From: Candidatus Bipolaricaulota bacterium
Lineage (GTDB): Bacteria; Bipolaricaulota; Bipolaricaulia; UBA7950; UBA9294
Direction of reading: 5' to 3'
Length of the DNA: 5,348 nucleotides
Assembly: GCA_021129875.1 (NCBI GenBank)
Contig: JAJOKK010000138.1
Coordinates: 1 to 5,348, forward strand
Positions 5,306 through 5,348 of this stretch are shown here, one piece after another; the first letter of the stretch is position 1; each line of letters starts with the position of its first letter. The position numbers and the translations under genes are program-made. Below the pieces are notes generated by a model. That model made no database searches and was not told the DNA's origin. It saw only the letters and a program-made list of their open reading frames with translations.

Positions 5306-5348
5306 GGGGTTCGTTGGGTTCGTTGGGTTCGTTGGGTTCGTTGGGTTC
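5259..5348. repeat. 9-bp tandem repeat at and upstream of the kce start
   Basis: Ten consecutive 9-base units run to the window edge, with plus-strand consensus GTTGGGTTC (GAACCCAAC on the minus strand). Units at 5313-5348 (four) and 5295-5303 match the consensus exactly. Variants are GTTGGGTTT (5259), GTAGGGTTC (5268), GTAGAGTTC twice (5277, 5286) and ATGGGGTTC (5304). A decayed eleventh unit may precede 5259. Because the unit is 9 bases, it stays in frame and encodes Asn-Pro/Ser-Thr on the minus strand. The minus strand is rich in A and C and poor in G, so an RNA copy should have little structure. The array continues beyond the window, so the total copy number is unknown. Confidence 0.95.

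Noticed and set aside
5259..5348. CRISPR-like or telomere-like array
   Set aside because: The units are 9 bases with no spacers, so it is not CRISPR. A single array inside a gene start in a bacterial context does not support a telomere.

Overview
This looks like a bacterial chromosome segment of moderately high GC, visually above 50% and not counted. Most starts have a strong GGAGG-type ribosome binding site, and GTG and TTG starts are in use. Every gene I support is bacterial in style. One encodes an exported, beta-strand-rich protein that suggests a cell with an outer membrane. A lysine-fermentation-type gene set suggests an anaerobe that ferments amino acids. Taxon is a guess: lineages such as Bipolaricaulota/Acetothermia, Cloacimonadota or other uncultured fermenters would fit, but nothing in the window is diagnostic.

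Left part, plus strand: the window opens inside the 3' end of an unrecognised gene (1-182). A 241-residue protein follows 13 bases later (196-921). It has a probable winged-helix-like front half and a HEPN-like helical back half whose catalytic histidine position appears to be lost. After a 168-base gap holding a good sigma70-type promoter, a Nudix hydrolase follows (1090-1752).

Middle, minus strand: a 375-residue exported protein (1721-2848) converges on the Nudix gene, and the two overlap by 32 bases at their 3' ends. It has an N-terminal hydrophobic signal, two beta-rich blocks and a central helical block. The 215 bases upstream of it (2849-3063) contain its ribosome binding site but no convincing promoter.

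Right part, minus strand: a compact operon reads right to left as kce, CoA-transferase subunit A, CoA-transferase subunit B (5305 down to 3064). Kce cleaves 3-keto-5-aminohexanoate with acetyl-CoA, giving 3-aminobutyryl-CoA and acetoacetate. The CoA transferase then moves CoA onto acetoacetate, typically from butyryl-CoA. Together these are consecutive steps of lysine fermentation to butyrate and acetate. The remaining pathway genes (aminomutases, 3,5-diaminohexanoate dehydrogenase, ammonia lyase) would have to lie outside the window.

Right edge: the annotated kce start sits inside a 9-bp tandem repeat of at least ten units (5259-5348) that runs off the window. It encodes a Thr-Asn-Pro-type N-terminal tail and has no visible ribosome binding site. 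This is the most unusual element here. I see no CRISPR array, insertion sequence, tRNA, rRNA or phage feature, and no clear new defence or mobile system.
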